Source of the DNA: Nocardia vaccinii NBRC 15922
Lineage (GTDB): Bacteria > Actinomycetota > Actinomycetes > Mycobacteriales > Mycobacteriaceae
Length of the DNA: 64,000 nucleotides
Assembly (NCBI RefSeq): GCF_001613305.1
Contig: NZ_BDCC01000035.1
Location: forward strand, 186,001 to 250,000
Direction of reading: 5' to 3'
Shown: piece by piece, positions 1 through 7,755 of the stretch
Layout of the letters: each line of letters begins with the position of its first letter
How positions within the stretch are numbered: the stretch's first letter is position 1
Notes under the pieces: generated by a model
Database searches by the model: none
Told to the model about the DNA's origin: nothing
Seen by the model: the letters and a program-made list of their open reading frames with translations, nothing else
Position numbers and translations under genes: made by a program

Positions 1-699
1 CTCGATCTGACCTCGCTGGAGTCCGTGCGCACGGCCGCGGACGAACTCCGCGCGGCCCACCCGAGGATCGATCTGCTGATCAACAACGCGGGCGTGATGC
101 ACACCCCGCGCCAGACCACCCGGGACGGTTTCGAGCTGCAGTTCGGCACCAACCACCTGGGCCATTTCGCGCTGACCGGCCTGCTTCTGGATCGGATGCT
201 GGAGGTTCCGGGGTCGCGCGTGGTGACGGTCAGCAGTGTCGGCCACCGCATCCGCGCCGCAATACATTTCGACGATCTGCAGTGGGAGCGTTCCTACAGC
301 CGGATCGGCGCCTACGGCCAGTCCAAACTGGCGAACCTGATGTTCAGCTACGAACTTCAGCGCCGTCTCGCCGGACACGGCGCGACCATCGCGGTCGCGG
401 CGCATCCGGGCGCCGCCGACACGGACCTGATCCGCAACCTTCCCGCGCCGCTTCGCCGACTCGCGCCGCTGGTGGTACCGCTGATCACGCAGAACGCCGC
501 GATGGGCGCCCTGCCCAGCCTGCGCGCGGCCACCGACCCGAGCGTGCTCGGCGGTCAGTACTACGGCCCGGACGGCAGAACCGAGAGCCGGGGACATCCC
601 CGACTGGTCACCTCCAGCGCCCAGTCCTACGACCTTGGCATCCAGCAGCGGTTGTGGAACGTCTCCGAAGAACTGACCGGTGTGAGCTTCCCGGTGTGA
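1..699 (+). CDS. Short-chain dehydrogenase/reductase, C-terminal part (cut by window edge)
   Basis: The reading frame is open from base 1, so the gene begins outside the window and only the C-terminal 232 residues are seen. It shows the SDR signature NNAGV, a Ser in the TVSSVGH segment and the catalytic YxxxK as YGQSK. The NAD(P)-binding glycine motif lies upstream of the window. The sequence resembles the retinol-dehydrogenase/WW-oxidoreductase-like branch of SDRs (segments GFELQFGTNHLGHF and AHPGAADTDL). It would act as an NAD(P)-dependent oxidoreductase on an unknown alcohol or ketone. It converges on the kinase gene. The fold is clear; the substrate is not. Confidence 0.85.
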   Translation, partial: LDLTSLESVRTAADELRAAHPRIDLLINNAGVMHTPRQTTRDGFELQFGTNHLGHFALTGLLLDRMLEVPGSRVVTVSSVGHRIRAAIHFDDLQWERSYSRIGAYGQSKLANLMFSYELQRRLAGHGATIAVAAHPGAADTDLIRNLPAPLRRLAPLVVPLITQNAAMGALPSLRAATDPSVLGGQYYGPDGRTESRGHPRLVTSSAQSYDLGIQQRLWNVSEELTGVSFPV

Positions 700-766
700 C
701 CGCTCGTTACGGCATCGAAATCGACTGTGCGAGCGAACCTCTGGCGTCGGCATCGAAGACAGCGAG

Positions 767-2692
767 TCACGGATGCACACCGAGCGACCGGACCGGCTGC
801 ATGTCGACCGTGGCGTGACTGGTCGCGGGGCACGGGGCGGTTTTTTCGCGCGACCAGGTGCCGGTGAAGGAGTCCACGGAACCCGGGCCGGCATCGGACC
901 GGACCAGGTTCCAACTGAAAGTCGCGCTGGAGTACGGCTCGTTCGCGTCGCCGGAGCAGGGATACGGAGAGTTGTAGGCGGCGCGCCACGCTCCGCCCCC
1001 GAAGACGAGCAACGGCGCGAAGACGGCGCGCGGATCCGTGCTGGGATCCGTGCGCGGGTCCGACTGGGTCGTGGCGGCGCAACGATCGCCGGTGCGCAGG
1101 CAGATGGTGTCGTATCGCTGCCGAATCTTGTCCGGCGGAGGGGGGTTCGGGGCTTCGGGACTCGGACTGTAGGTGACGGTCACGTCGTAGTCCCCGTTGA
1201 TCGCCGTCGCCGGTGGATCGACGGGAGCGCGGATGGTATCGGGCGCGACGACGTGGACGCTCGGCTCGATATTGCCGATGCGAGAGAGGGTCATCCCGTC
1301 TTCGACGGTATACGCACACGGCCCGCCGACGTAGCCGAAGTACCTTCCGCTCCACTGCGAGCCTTCCGATCGGAACACCGCCCGCTGCCACAGCTGAATG
1401 CTCTGGGGCGCATGAGTGATCGGGCTGACACAATCGCTGTCGACGGAGGGGGGCGCCTCTCTGGTGACCACCCACGCGCCGTCGCGGTAGTCCGCGACGA
1501 ACTGGCTCGGGTCGTTCCCCGGAACGTCCGGGCGCTCGCTGGTGATCGAGGCTACGCACTGATCGCTGTGCGGCAGGCAGCGCGAGCGGACCGACCAGAC
1601 CCGAGTATCGGTGGCGGCTTCGACCGGCTTCCCGTTCTCGGTACGGTGCGTATAAGTGACCGCGTACCTGCCGTCGAAGGCCAGTGCGGGGGCGGGCGGG
1701 CGGGCCAGCCGCCACATCCCCACCACCGCCACCGCGACGATCAGCACGGCGACCGCGACCATGATCGCCCGGACGGACAGCCGGTTCCGCTGCCATCCGA
1801 ATCGCTTGCGCCACAGTTGATTCGGATGAACAGAGGTTATTGCCGGATTCGGTGGCGACGCCGGGCTCGTCGTCGGGGTATCGGTGAGGGCATCGGCGGC
1901 GGCGATCGCCAGCTCCCCGGCGCTCGGGTAGCGATCGTCCGGATTCTTCGCCAGGCCGCGGGCGACGACGCGGTCGAACCCGCCGGGCAGATCGACTCGC
2001 TCGAGGCTCGGTGCTGGCGGGTCGGCGGTCAGATGTGCCGCGATCTGTTGTTCCGCGCTGTCGCCCGGATAAGGCGGTGCACCAGTGAGACATTCGAACA
2101 ACACGCAGGTCAGGGCGTATACATCCGATCGGCCGTCGACGACTCCGGTGGTGAATCGCTCCGGAGCCATGTAGGCCAGGGTGCCGATCATCGTGCCGAC
2201 GCCGGTCAGCCTGGTGTCTTCGGCCGAATAACAGATGCCGAAGTCGATCAGATATACGAAACCGCTGTCGGTGATCAGCAGATTCGACGGTTTGACGTCG
2301 CGGTGTACCAGCCCTCGAGCGTGCGCCGCATCCAACGCCGCCGCGGCTTGCGTGATCACGGCGACCGCCTGTCGTGGCGACATCGCCCCGTCGCGGCTGA
2401 GCAGGGTTCTGGCATCGACGCCGTCGATCAGCCGCATATCCAGGTAGAGACGGCCATCGATTTCGCCGTAGCAGTGGATCGGGACCACATGCGGCTCCCG
2501 CAGCTGGGCGGTGTCGTGCGCCTCGCGCCGGAATCGTTCCCGGAAAGCCGGATCCGCCGCGCACTGTGCGGGTAGTACCTTGACGGCCACGACCCGATCG
2601 GTGGCGATATCGTAGGCCCGCCAAACCTGGCCCATACCGCCCTCACCGATCAGCTCTTGCAGCTGGTAGTGGCCGAACACCTCAGCGTTCAC
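767..2692 (-). CDS. PknB-type Ser/Thr protein kinase, single-pass membrane receptor
   Basis: Predicted 641-aa eukaryotic-type kinase. I start it at the GTG at 2692 because GGGAGG lies about 6 nt upstream and the protein then begins just before the Gly-rich loop (IGEGGMGQV). The ATP lysine is K38 in VAVKVL, the catalytic loop is HRDVKPSN (D132) and the DFG Asp is D150. A Pro/Ser linker (about 270-290) precedes one transmembrane helix at about 307-328. The remaining 310 residues are predicted extracytoplasmic and hold two related modules (FDGRYAVTYT and INGDYDVTVTY) with spaced cysteines, which suggests a disulphide-stabilised sensor. It lies directly downstream of the rpsN terminator, where rpsH is expected. 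The ligand is unknown. Confidence 0.9.
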   Translation of the reverse strand: MNAEVFGHYQLQELIGEGGMGQVWRAYDIATDRVVAVKVLPAQCAADPAFRERFRREAHDTAQLREPHVVPIHCYGEIDGRLYLDMRLIDGVDARTLLSRDGAMSPRQAVAVITQAAAALDAAHARGLVHRDVKPSNLLITDSGFVYLIDFGICYSAEDTRLTGVGTMIGTLAYMAPERFTTGVVDGRSDVYALTCVLFECLTGAPPYPGDSAEQQIAAHLTADPPAPSLERVDLPGGFDRVVARGLAKNPDDRYPSAGELAIAAADALTDTPTTSPASPPNPAITSVHPNQLWRKRFGWQRNRLSVRAIMVAVAVLIVAVAVVGMWRLARPPAPALAFDGRYAVTYTHRTENGKPVEAATDTRVWSVRSRCLPHSDQCVASITSERPDVPGNDPSQFVADYRDGAWVVTREAPPSVDSDCVSPITHAPQSIQLWQRAVFRSEGSQWSGRYFGYVGGPCAYTVEDGMTLSRIGNIEPSVHVVAPDTIRAPVDPPATAINGDYDVTVTYSPSPEAPNPPPPDKIRQRYDTICLRTGDRCAATTQSDPRTDPSTDPRAVFAPLLVFGGGAWRAAYNSPYPCSGDANEPYSSATFSWNLVRSDAGPGSVDSFTGTWSREKTAPCPATSHATVDMQPVRSLGVHP

Positions 2693-2965
2693 CGACCACC
2701 TCCCGCGCTGATGGTTCACCTTCGCCGCGAGAAACCATGTCGTGAAACGGTCGCTCATCGATGATATCGCCCCGGCATACGTCGGAGTCGCGCGCCGATG
2801 AAAATGAGGAAGCCCTGACACAGCGCATTACGCCACGTCAGGGCTACTGTCACCGACACCGGCCGTCGGTTCAAGGTTATCTCGCAACCGTGAACGAGGG
2901 ACGTTCATGTTCGAGATTTGCCGTCGCTCGGGCGCGAAGGCGAAGTCTTCCTCAACGCGAGAAAG

Positions 2966-2993
2966 GGGTACGGACTCGGCCGAGTCCGTACCC
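2966..2993 (-). terminator. Perfect 14-bp inverted repeat ending the spc-operon segment
   Basis: GGGTACGGACTCGG is followed immediately by its exact reverse complement. Read on the minus strand the hairpin is followed by a short pyrimidine stretch (CCTTTCTC). It lies about 55 nt after the rpsN stop, so it probably ends rplN-rplX-rplE-rpsN transcription. The rest of 2693-3045 holds no gene I can support; the kinase promoter is presumably there. Confidence 0.75.
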
Positions 2994-3045
2994 TTCTCGA
3001 TTCGATTGTTGCGCTCAGCGCGTGCGCTGCCTCAGCAGCGCGAGC

Positions 3046-3231
3046 TCACCAGGAGCTCTTGTGCACGCCCGGCAGCTCGCCGCGGTGCGCCATTTCGCGC
3101 AGGCACACGCGGCACAGGCCGAACTTGCGGTAGACCGCGTGCGGGCGGCCGCAACGCTGGCAGCGGGTGTAGGCGCGAACGGCGAACTTCGGCGTGGCCG
3201 CGGCCTTGATCTTCAGAGCTTTCTTAGCCAT
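3046..3231 (-). CDS. rpsN: 30S ribosomal protein uS14 (S14, zinc-binding type Z)
   Basis: This 61-residue protein is the short zinc-binding (C+) form of S14, with two CxxC knuckles at C24/C27 and C40/C43 and the conserved C-terminal GELPGVHKSSW. It helps assemble the 30S head. It lies 4 nt after rplE, consistent with one transcript. In the usual order rpsH would follow, but here a strong hairpin and a kinase gene follow. Confidence 0.97.
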   Translation of the reverse strand: MAKKALKIKAAATPKFAVRAYTRCQRCGRPHAVYRKFGLCRVCLREMAHRGELPGVHKSSW

Positions 3232-3235
3232 GTGC

Positions 3236-3826
3236 TCAGTTCTCCTTGAACGGGAAGCCGAGGTGCTTGAGCAGTGCGCGACCCTCGTCGTTGTTGGTCG
3301 CGGTGGTCACCACGGTGATGTCCATACCACGCGGGCGATCGATGCTGTCCACGTCGATCTCGTGGAACATCGACTGCTCGCTCAGGCCGAACGTGTAGTT
3401 GCCGTGGCCGTCGAACTGCTTGGGCGACAGACCACGGAAGTCCCGGATACGGGGCAGCGCGATGGACACCAGACGGTCCAGGAACTCCCACATCCGGTCG
3501 CCGCGCAGGGTGACCTTCGCGCCGATCGGCATGCCCTCACGCAGCTTGAACTGCGCGATCGACTTGGTGGCCTTGCGGATCTCGGGCTTCTGGCCGGTGA
3601 TCAGCGTCAGGTCGTTGACCGCGCCGTTGATCAGCTTCGCGTCGCGAGCGGCGTCACCGACACCCATGTTCACCACGACCTTCACCACGCCGGGGATCTG
3701 CATGACGTTGGCGTAGCCGAATTCCTTGTTCAGCTCGTCCCGGATCTCCTCGCGGTACCGGACCTTCAGGCGGGGCACGGGAGCGGAGCTCCCCGATGTC
3801 ACAGCCTGGTTTTCCGTTGTCGTCAT
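3236..3826 (-). CDS. rplE: 50S ribosomal protein uL5 (L5)
   Basis: The 196-aa protein matches L5 throughout, with RYREEI near the start, VVVNMGVGDA and the C-terminal MDITVVTTATNNDEGRALL. L5 binds 5S rRNA in the central protuberance. The N-terminus carries about 18 extra residues before the conserved PRLKVRYREEI, common in actinobacteria. Its start overlaps the rplX stop by a few bases, so translation is probably coupled. Confidence 0.97.
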   Translation of the reverse strand: MTTTENQAVTSGSSAPVPRLKVRYREEIRDELNKEFGYANVMQIPGVVKVVVNMGVGDAARDAKLINGAVNDLTLITGQKPEIRKATKSIAQFKLREGMPIGAKVTLRGDRMWEFLDRLVSIALPRIRDFRGLSPKQFDGHGNYTFGLSEQSMFHEIDVDSIDRPRGMDITVVTTATNNDEGRALLKHLGFPFKEN

Positions 3827-4140
3827 CAGATGTCCTTCCCGTTGCGACGGGAGATGCGCACCCGCTTGCCGTTCTCGTCGGTGCGGTAGCCCACGCGGGT
3901 CGGCTTGCCGTCGGAGTCGACGACCATCACGTTCGAGACGTGGATGGGCGCTTCCTGGGTGACGATGCCGCCGGAGCTGGCGCCACGCTGGTTCGCGGAG
4001 TTCGCGACATGCTTCTTGATCCGGTTCACGCCCTCGACCAGGACCTTCTCGGTTGCCGGGTAGGCCTGGATGACCTTGCCCTTGGCGCCCTTGTCCTTAC
4101 CCGAGACGACGATGACGGTATCGCCCTTGTGCACCTTCAT
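3826..4140 (-). CDS. rplX: 50S ribosomal protein uL24 (L24)
   Basis: The 104-aa protein has the KOW motif near its N-terminus (VHKGDTVIVVSGKDKGAKGKV), diagnostic of L24, an early 23S rRNA assembly initiator. It lies one base after rplN and overlaps the rplE start, consistent with tight translational coupling. Confidence 0.97.
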   Translation of the reverse strand: MKVHKGDTVIVVSGKDKGAKGKVIQAYPATEKVLVEGVNRIKKHVANSANQRGASSGGIVTQEAPIHVSNVMVVDSDGKPTRVGYRTDENGKRVRISRRNGKDI

Positions 4141-4141
4141 G

Positions 4142-4510
4142 TCAGAGCACCTCCGGGGCCAGCGAGACGATCTTCATGAACTTCTTCTCACGCAGCTCGC
4201 GGCCGACAGGGCCGAAGATGCGGGTGCCGCGCGGATCGTTGTCCGCCTTGATCAGCACCGCGGCGTTCTCGTCGAAACGGATGTACGAGCCATCCGGACG
4301 ACGACGCTCCTTGACGGTGCGCACGATGACAGCCTTGACGACCTCACCCTTTTTGACGTTGCCGCCGGGGATGGCGTCCTTCACGGTGGCGACGATCACA
4401 TCGCCGATACCGGCATAGCGACGCGACGAGCCACCGAGCACGCGGATGCACAAGATCTCCTTGGCACCCGTGTTGTCGGCGACGCGCAGTCGCGACTCCT
4501 GCTGAATCAC
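4142..4510 (-). CDS. rplN: 50S ribosomal protein uL14 (L14), first gene of the detached spc segment
   Basis: The start is the GTG at 4510, giving MIQQESRLRVADNTGAKE and the family-standard 122 residues. AGGAGG lies about 7 nt upstream. An in-frame start further upstream would add about 19 residues not found in L14. L14 sits at the subunit interface. In most bacteria rplN follows rpsQ within a few bases, but here rpsQ ends near 59584, so rplN needs its own promoter in 4511-4820. Confidence 0.97.
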   Translation of the reverse strand: MIQQESRLRVADNTGAKEILCIRVLGGSSRRYAGIGDVIVATVKDAIPGGNVKKGEVVKAVIVRTVKERRRPDGSYIRFDENAAVLIKADNDPRGTRIFGPVGRELREKKFMKIVSLAPEVL

Positions 4511-4820
4511 TTCAGCTCCTCCTAGACCTGGACGAAATGCACGCCGGATTGCCGACCCGACGGGCATGGTCAGTTGCCCCTCAAACGCGCGCCTGCCAGC
4601 GGTTATACGAGGATCCAGAGATCAACCACTGTGGGTTCGCGGCCGAAGTGCGGGCACAGCTGCCCCGCAAGCAACCGGATCAGTGTAGCCAAGGCGCAGG
4701 TCGAGCCCAAATCAGGGTTGCCGATCGCGTCGTTCACCCGACTCTCAGGCAACTCGAGTAGCCTCGGGCCGAACTACGATCAACCGCTTTCGCCACACTG
4801 TAGTCGGGGAAGGATCTTCC
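4511..4820. promoter_or_regulatory. Divergent intergenic region: rplN leader and peptidase promoter
   Basis: This 310-nt gap separates rplN (minus) from the M13 peptidase (plus). On the minus strand a TATAAC -10-like hexamer occurs at 4602-4607, about 92 nt upstream of the rplN GTG, but I see no convincing -35 at the right distance. It should hold a strong ribosomal promoter because rplN is cut off from S10. No coding sequence is supported here. Confidence 0.4.
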
Positions 4821-6854
4821 GTGAGCTCGTCGCGCCGTCCGGTCCAGCTGGATCGTCGTTCGTTCCTGGCCGTACTCGGTGCCGTACCGGTGGCCGCGAC
4901 CCTGGCCGCCTGCAACGGCAACGATTCCGCCACGAAACCGCCCGCCGGACCGGATATGTCGGGCGCGGATCAGGCCATCCGCCCACAGGACGATCTGTAC
5001 CGGCACGTCAACGGCACGTGGTTGCGCACATATCAATTGCCGCCGGACAAGACGAGCTTCGGCACCTTCACCGAGGTGTCGGACCGGATCGAGGGGCAGT
5101 TGAAGGAGGTCATCGCCGGGATCGAGAATCCGAAGGACGGCACCCCGGAACAGCAGATCCGCGATCTGTACGACGCGCGCATGGATGAGGCGACCCTGGA
5201 CAAGCTCGGCCTGACCCCGTTGTCCGGACTTTTCGCCCAGATCGACGGCGCGGCAACGAAACCCGATCTGGCCAAGGTGATGGGCGCGCTGCCGCTGGGC
5301 GGGCTGATCGGACTCGGCATCACCGTCGACCAGAAGAATTCCAACGCCTATCTGCCCTCGATCGGCCAGTCCGGTCTGGGCATGAGCGAGCAGTACTACA
5401 GCAAACCCCAATACGCACAGTACCTTTCGGCCTATTCGACCCTGTTGCAGAAGCTGGCCGCCGGTGGCGGGCTGCCCGATCCCGACGGCGCGGCACAGCG
5501 CGTGCTCGATCTGGAGAAGCGGATCGCCATGGCCTTCTGGGACAACGTGCGGACCCGGGACAGCGATGCCACCTACAACCTGAAGTCCTGGGACGAGGTC
5601 AAGGCGCTGGCTCCCGAATTCGATTGGGAGCCTTGGCTTTCCGGAAGCACAGACCGACCGCAGGAACTGTTCGCGAAGATCGTCGTGGCCGAACCCTCCT
5701 TCGTCACCAGTGCCGGGCAGATCTGGGCCGGCACCGATATCGCGATCTGGCGGGATTATCTGAAGCTGGCCCTGCTGCGCAGCTACGCCAAGTACATGAC
5801 CAAGGCGCTCTCGGATGCCAACTTCGACTACGTGAAGGCCACCGCGGGCATCCAGCAGCGACCCGAACTGTGGAAGTCCGCGGTCGGCGTGGTCGACGCC
5901 AACCTGGGCGAAGTGCTCGGAAAACTGTACGTGGCCAAGTACTTTCCCGCCGAGGCGAAGGATCGCGCCAAGCAACTGGTGGACAATCTGCTCGCCGCCT
6001 ATCGGCAGAATTTCCGCAACTCCAGCTGGATGTCCCCGCCCACGCGCGATGCCGCCATCGCCAAACTGGGCAAGATAACGGTCAAGATCGGCTATCCGGA
6101 CAAGTGGGTGGACTATTCGAAGGTGAAGGTCACCCGCGGCAAACTCGTCGAATCCCTGCTGGCCATCTCGGCTTTCGAGTCCAGGCGTGCGATGAACAAA
6201 CTCGGCACGCCGGTCGACAAGACCGAATGGGGTATGACACCGCAGACGGTGAACGCCTACTACGACGTGACCTCCAACTCGATCAACTTCCCCGCCGCGA
6301 TCCTGCAGGCGCCGTTCTTCGACAAGGACGCCGAGGCGGCGGTCAACTACGGCGCGATCGGCGCGGTCATCGGCCACGAGATCGGCCACGGCTTCGACGA
6401 TCAGGGCTCCAAGTACGACGGCGACGGCAACCGCAAGGACTGGTGGACCGCGCAGGATGAGGCCGCGTTCGCCGCCAAGACCAAACAGCTCATCGCCCAG
6501 TACGACGGCCTGGTCCCCGAGGGCCTGCCGCCGACCGAGCACGTCAACGGCTCGCTCACGGTCGGTGAGAACCTCGCCGACCTGCGCGGACTGATGATCT
6601 CACTGTCCGCCTTCCGCATCGACCTGAAGACCGACAACCCGAACTACACCGGTATGTTCCTGGCCTGGGGCCGCAACTGGCGCGAGAAGCAGACCCCCCA
6701 GTCCACCCAGTCGCTGCTGGCCACCGACCCCCACTCCCCCAACGAGTTCCGCTGCAACCAGGTCGTCCGCAACCTGCCGGAGTTCTACCGGACGTTCGGC
6801 GTCAAAGCGGGCGATAAACTGTTCCTCGCCCCGGACCAGCGAGTGAACCTCTGA
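4821..6854 (+). CDS. M13-family zinc metallopeptidase (neprilysin/PepO/Zmp1-like), predicted Tat lipoprotein
   Basis: Predicted 677-aa exported metallopeptidase. The zinc motif HEIGH has H519 and H523 as ligands and E520 as catalytic base; E583 in GENLADLRG is the third ligand. The C-terminal FRCNQVVRNLPEFYRTF is typical of M13. The N-terminus carries a twin-arginine-like RRSFLAVLG followed by a lipobox (TLAAC), so it is probably a Tat-exported lipoprotein, unlike the mycobacterial Zmp1 as I remember it. The start is GTG at 4821, with AAGGA upstream. It cleaves oligopeptides; its substrate is not inferable. It is divergent from rplN. Confidence 0.93.
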   Translation: MSSSRRPVQLDRRSFLAVLGAVPVAATLAACNGNDSATKPPAGPDMSGADQAIRPQDDLYRHVNGTWLRTYQLPPDKTSFGTFTEVSDRIEGQLKEVIAGIENPKDGTPEQQIRDLYDARMDEATLDKLGLTPLSGLFAQIDGAATKPDLAKVMGALPLGGLIGLGITVDQKNSNAYLPSIGQSGLGMSEQYYSKPQYAQYLSAYSTLLQKLAAGGGLPDPDGAAQRVLDLEKRIAMAFWDNVRTRDSDATYNLKSWDEVKALAPEFDWEPWLSGSTDRPQELFAKIVVAEPSFVTSAGQIWAGTDIAIWRDYLKLALLRSYAKYMTKALSDANFDYVKATAGIQQRPELWKSAVGVVDANLGEVLGKLYVAKYFPAEAKDRAKQLVDNLLAAYRQNFRNSSWMSPPTRDAAIAKLGKITVKIGYPDKWVDYSKVKVTRGKLVESLLAISAFESRRAMNKLGTPVDKTEWGMTPQTVNAYYDVTSNSINFPAAILQAPFFDKDAEAAVNYGAIGAVIGHEIGHGFDDQGSKYDGDGNRKDWWTAQDEAAFAAKTKQLIAQYDGLVPEGLPPTEHVNGSLTVGENLADLRGLMISLSAFRIDLKTDNPNYTGMFLAWGRNWREKQTPQSTQSLLATDPHSPNEFRCNQVVRNLPEFYRTFGVKAGDKLFLAPDQRVNL

Positions 6855-6894
6855 CGTCCGGATTCGAAAGCCCATCGGAGGGGATGACATACGG

Positions 6895-7290
6895 ATGAGC
6901 GAGCCGACCGACGACGCGACCCCACCGCCCCCACGCCTGGCCCGCGTCTACGACGGCCGCGACCCGAACGGCCGCCCAGTCGTCGACCGCGACCCGCTGG
7001 ACCCCGCACTGACCGAGGCGCTGCTCACCTACCTCGAGTCCGCTCCCATCGTCCTGGCCGCCCGCAGCCTCGACGTGGACGAGTTCGCCCCCGCCGACCG
7101 CGACGTCCCGTTGAACTACCGCACCGACGGCACCTGGATCTGGGCCGGCTCTGTCCCCCACTACCTCCGCAAACACGGGCTGGCTCCGGAACCGAAGCTG
7201 GTGCGGCACATTCAGGCGCGCGACTTTCGACTCGGTCCTGTCGACCAGGTGACGAAAGAGCGTGCGGTATCGGTGATCGTCGGTCCGTGA
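6895..7290 (+). CDS. Hypothetical protein (131 aa), function unknown
   Basis: A small soluble protein 40 nt after the peptidase, preceded by GGAGGGG. It has an acidic, Pro-rich N-terminus and a C-terminal conserved-looking block RTDGTWIWAGSVPHYLRKHG. There are no membrane segments and no catalytic motif I recognise. It may be cotranscribed with the peptidase. It also borders the toxin locus, so a defence or immunity role is conceivable but unsupported. Confidence 0.7.
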   Translation: MSEPTDDATPPPPRLARVYDGRDPNGRPVVDRDPLDPALTEALLTYLESAPIVLAARSLDVDEFAPADRDVPLNYRTDGTWIWAGSVPHYLRKHGLAPEPKLVRHIQARDFRLGPVDQVTKERAVSVIVGP

Positions 7291-7358
7291 AGTCGGCGGC
7301 TGTCGTGACAGCTTGCGATCGGTTCCGGTCGTACATCCCGTAGTTGACGACAGGGCGG

Positions 7359-7397
7359 GCGATGTCGGTGATCACGAGTCCGCGCCACCGACATCGC
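7359..7397. terminator. 12-bp stem hairpin between converging genes
   Basis: GCGATGTCGGTG at 7359-7370 is repeated as its exact reverse complement at 7386-7397, with a 15-nt loop. It lies between the 131-aa gene (plus) and the candidate immunity gene (minus), so a bidirectional terminator is likely. There is no U-tract. Confidence 0.6.
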
Positions 7398-7415
7398 GCC
7401 ACGGTACATGGACAG

Positions 7416-7727
7416 TCAGTCCGCGTAGGAGAAATGCGCGACCATCGTCCACTGCCCCTGAGCATCCTTCACGTACTCGTAGGTCACGTCGGTGAATCCT
7501 GTGGATGCGCGTTCGTGAGCGGTCACCATATCGGCGATGGCCTGAATCAGCTCTCCGGGTGGAATTATTGCCGATTGAGTATCGGAGGCCAGCGAAACCC
7601 CGATCCGCTTATCGTGAAGTTCGACTTTCAAAGCAGCGCGAGAATCTTCCTCGTACATCTCACGTAGGACCTGCTGACCGATTGCAGCGTCGAAGGCTTT
7701 TTGCTGTTCGGGGGGTACTGCCGACAT
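7416..7727 (-). CDS. Candidate immunity protein for the adjacent nuclease toxin
   Basis: A 103-aa cytosolic protein encoded 28 nt downstream of the toxin on the same strand, the usual place for a cognate immunity gene in polymorphic toxin systems. I recognise no named domain. The sequence has an acidic helical first half (QQKAFDAAIGQQVLREMYEED) and a mixed C-terminus ending in WTMVAHFSYAD. The role is inferred from position and size only. Confidence 0.55.
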   Translation of the reverse strand: MSAVPPEQQKAFDAAIGQQVLREMYEEDSRAALKVELHDKRIGVSLASDTQSAIIPPGELIQAIADMVTAHERASTGFTDVTYEYVKDAQGQWTMVAHFSYAD

Positions 7728-7755
7728 CTCACTCCATTCCAGAAACCAACTTGTT

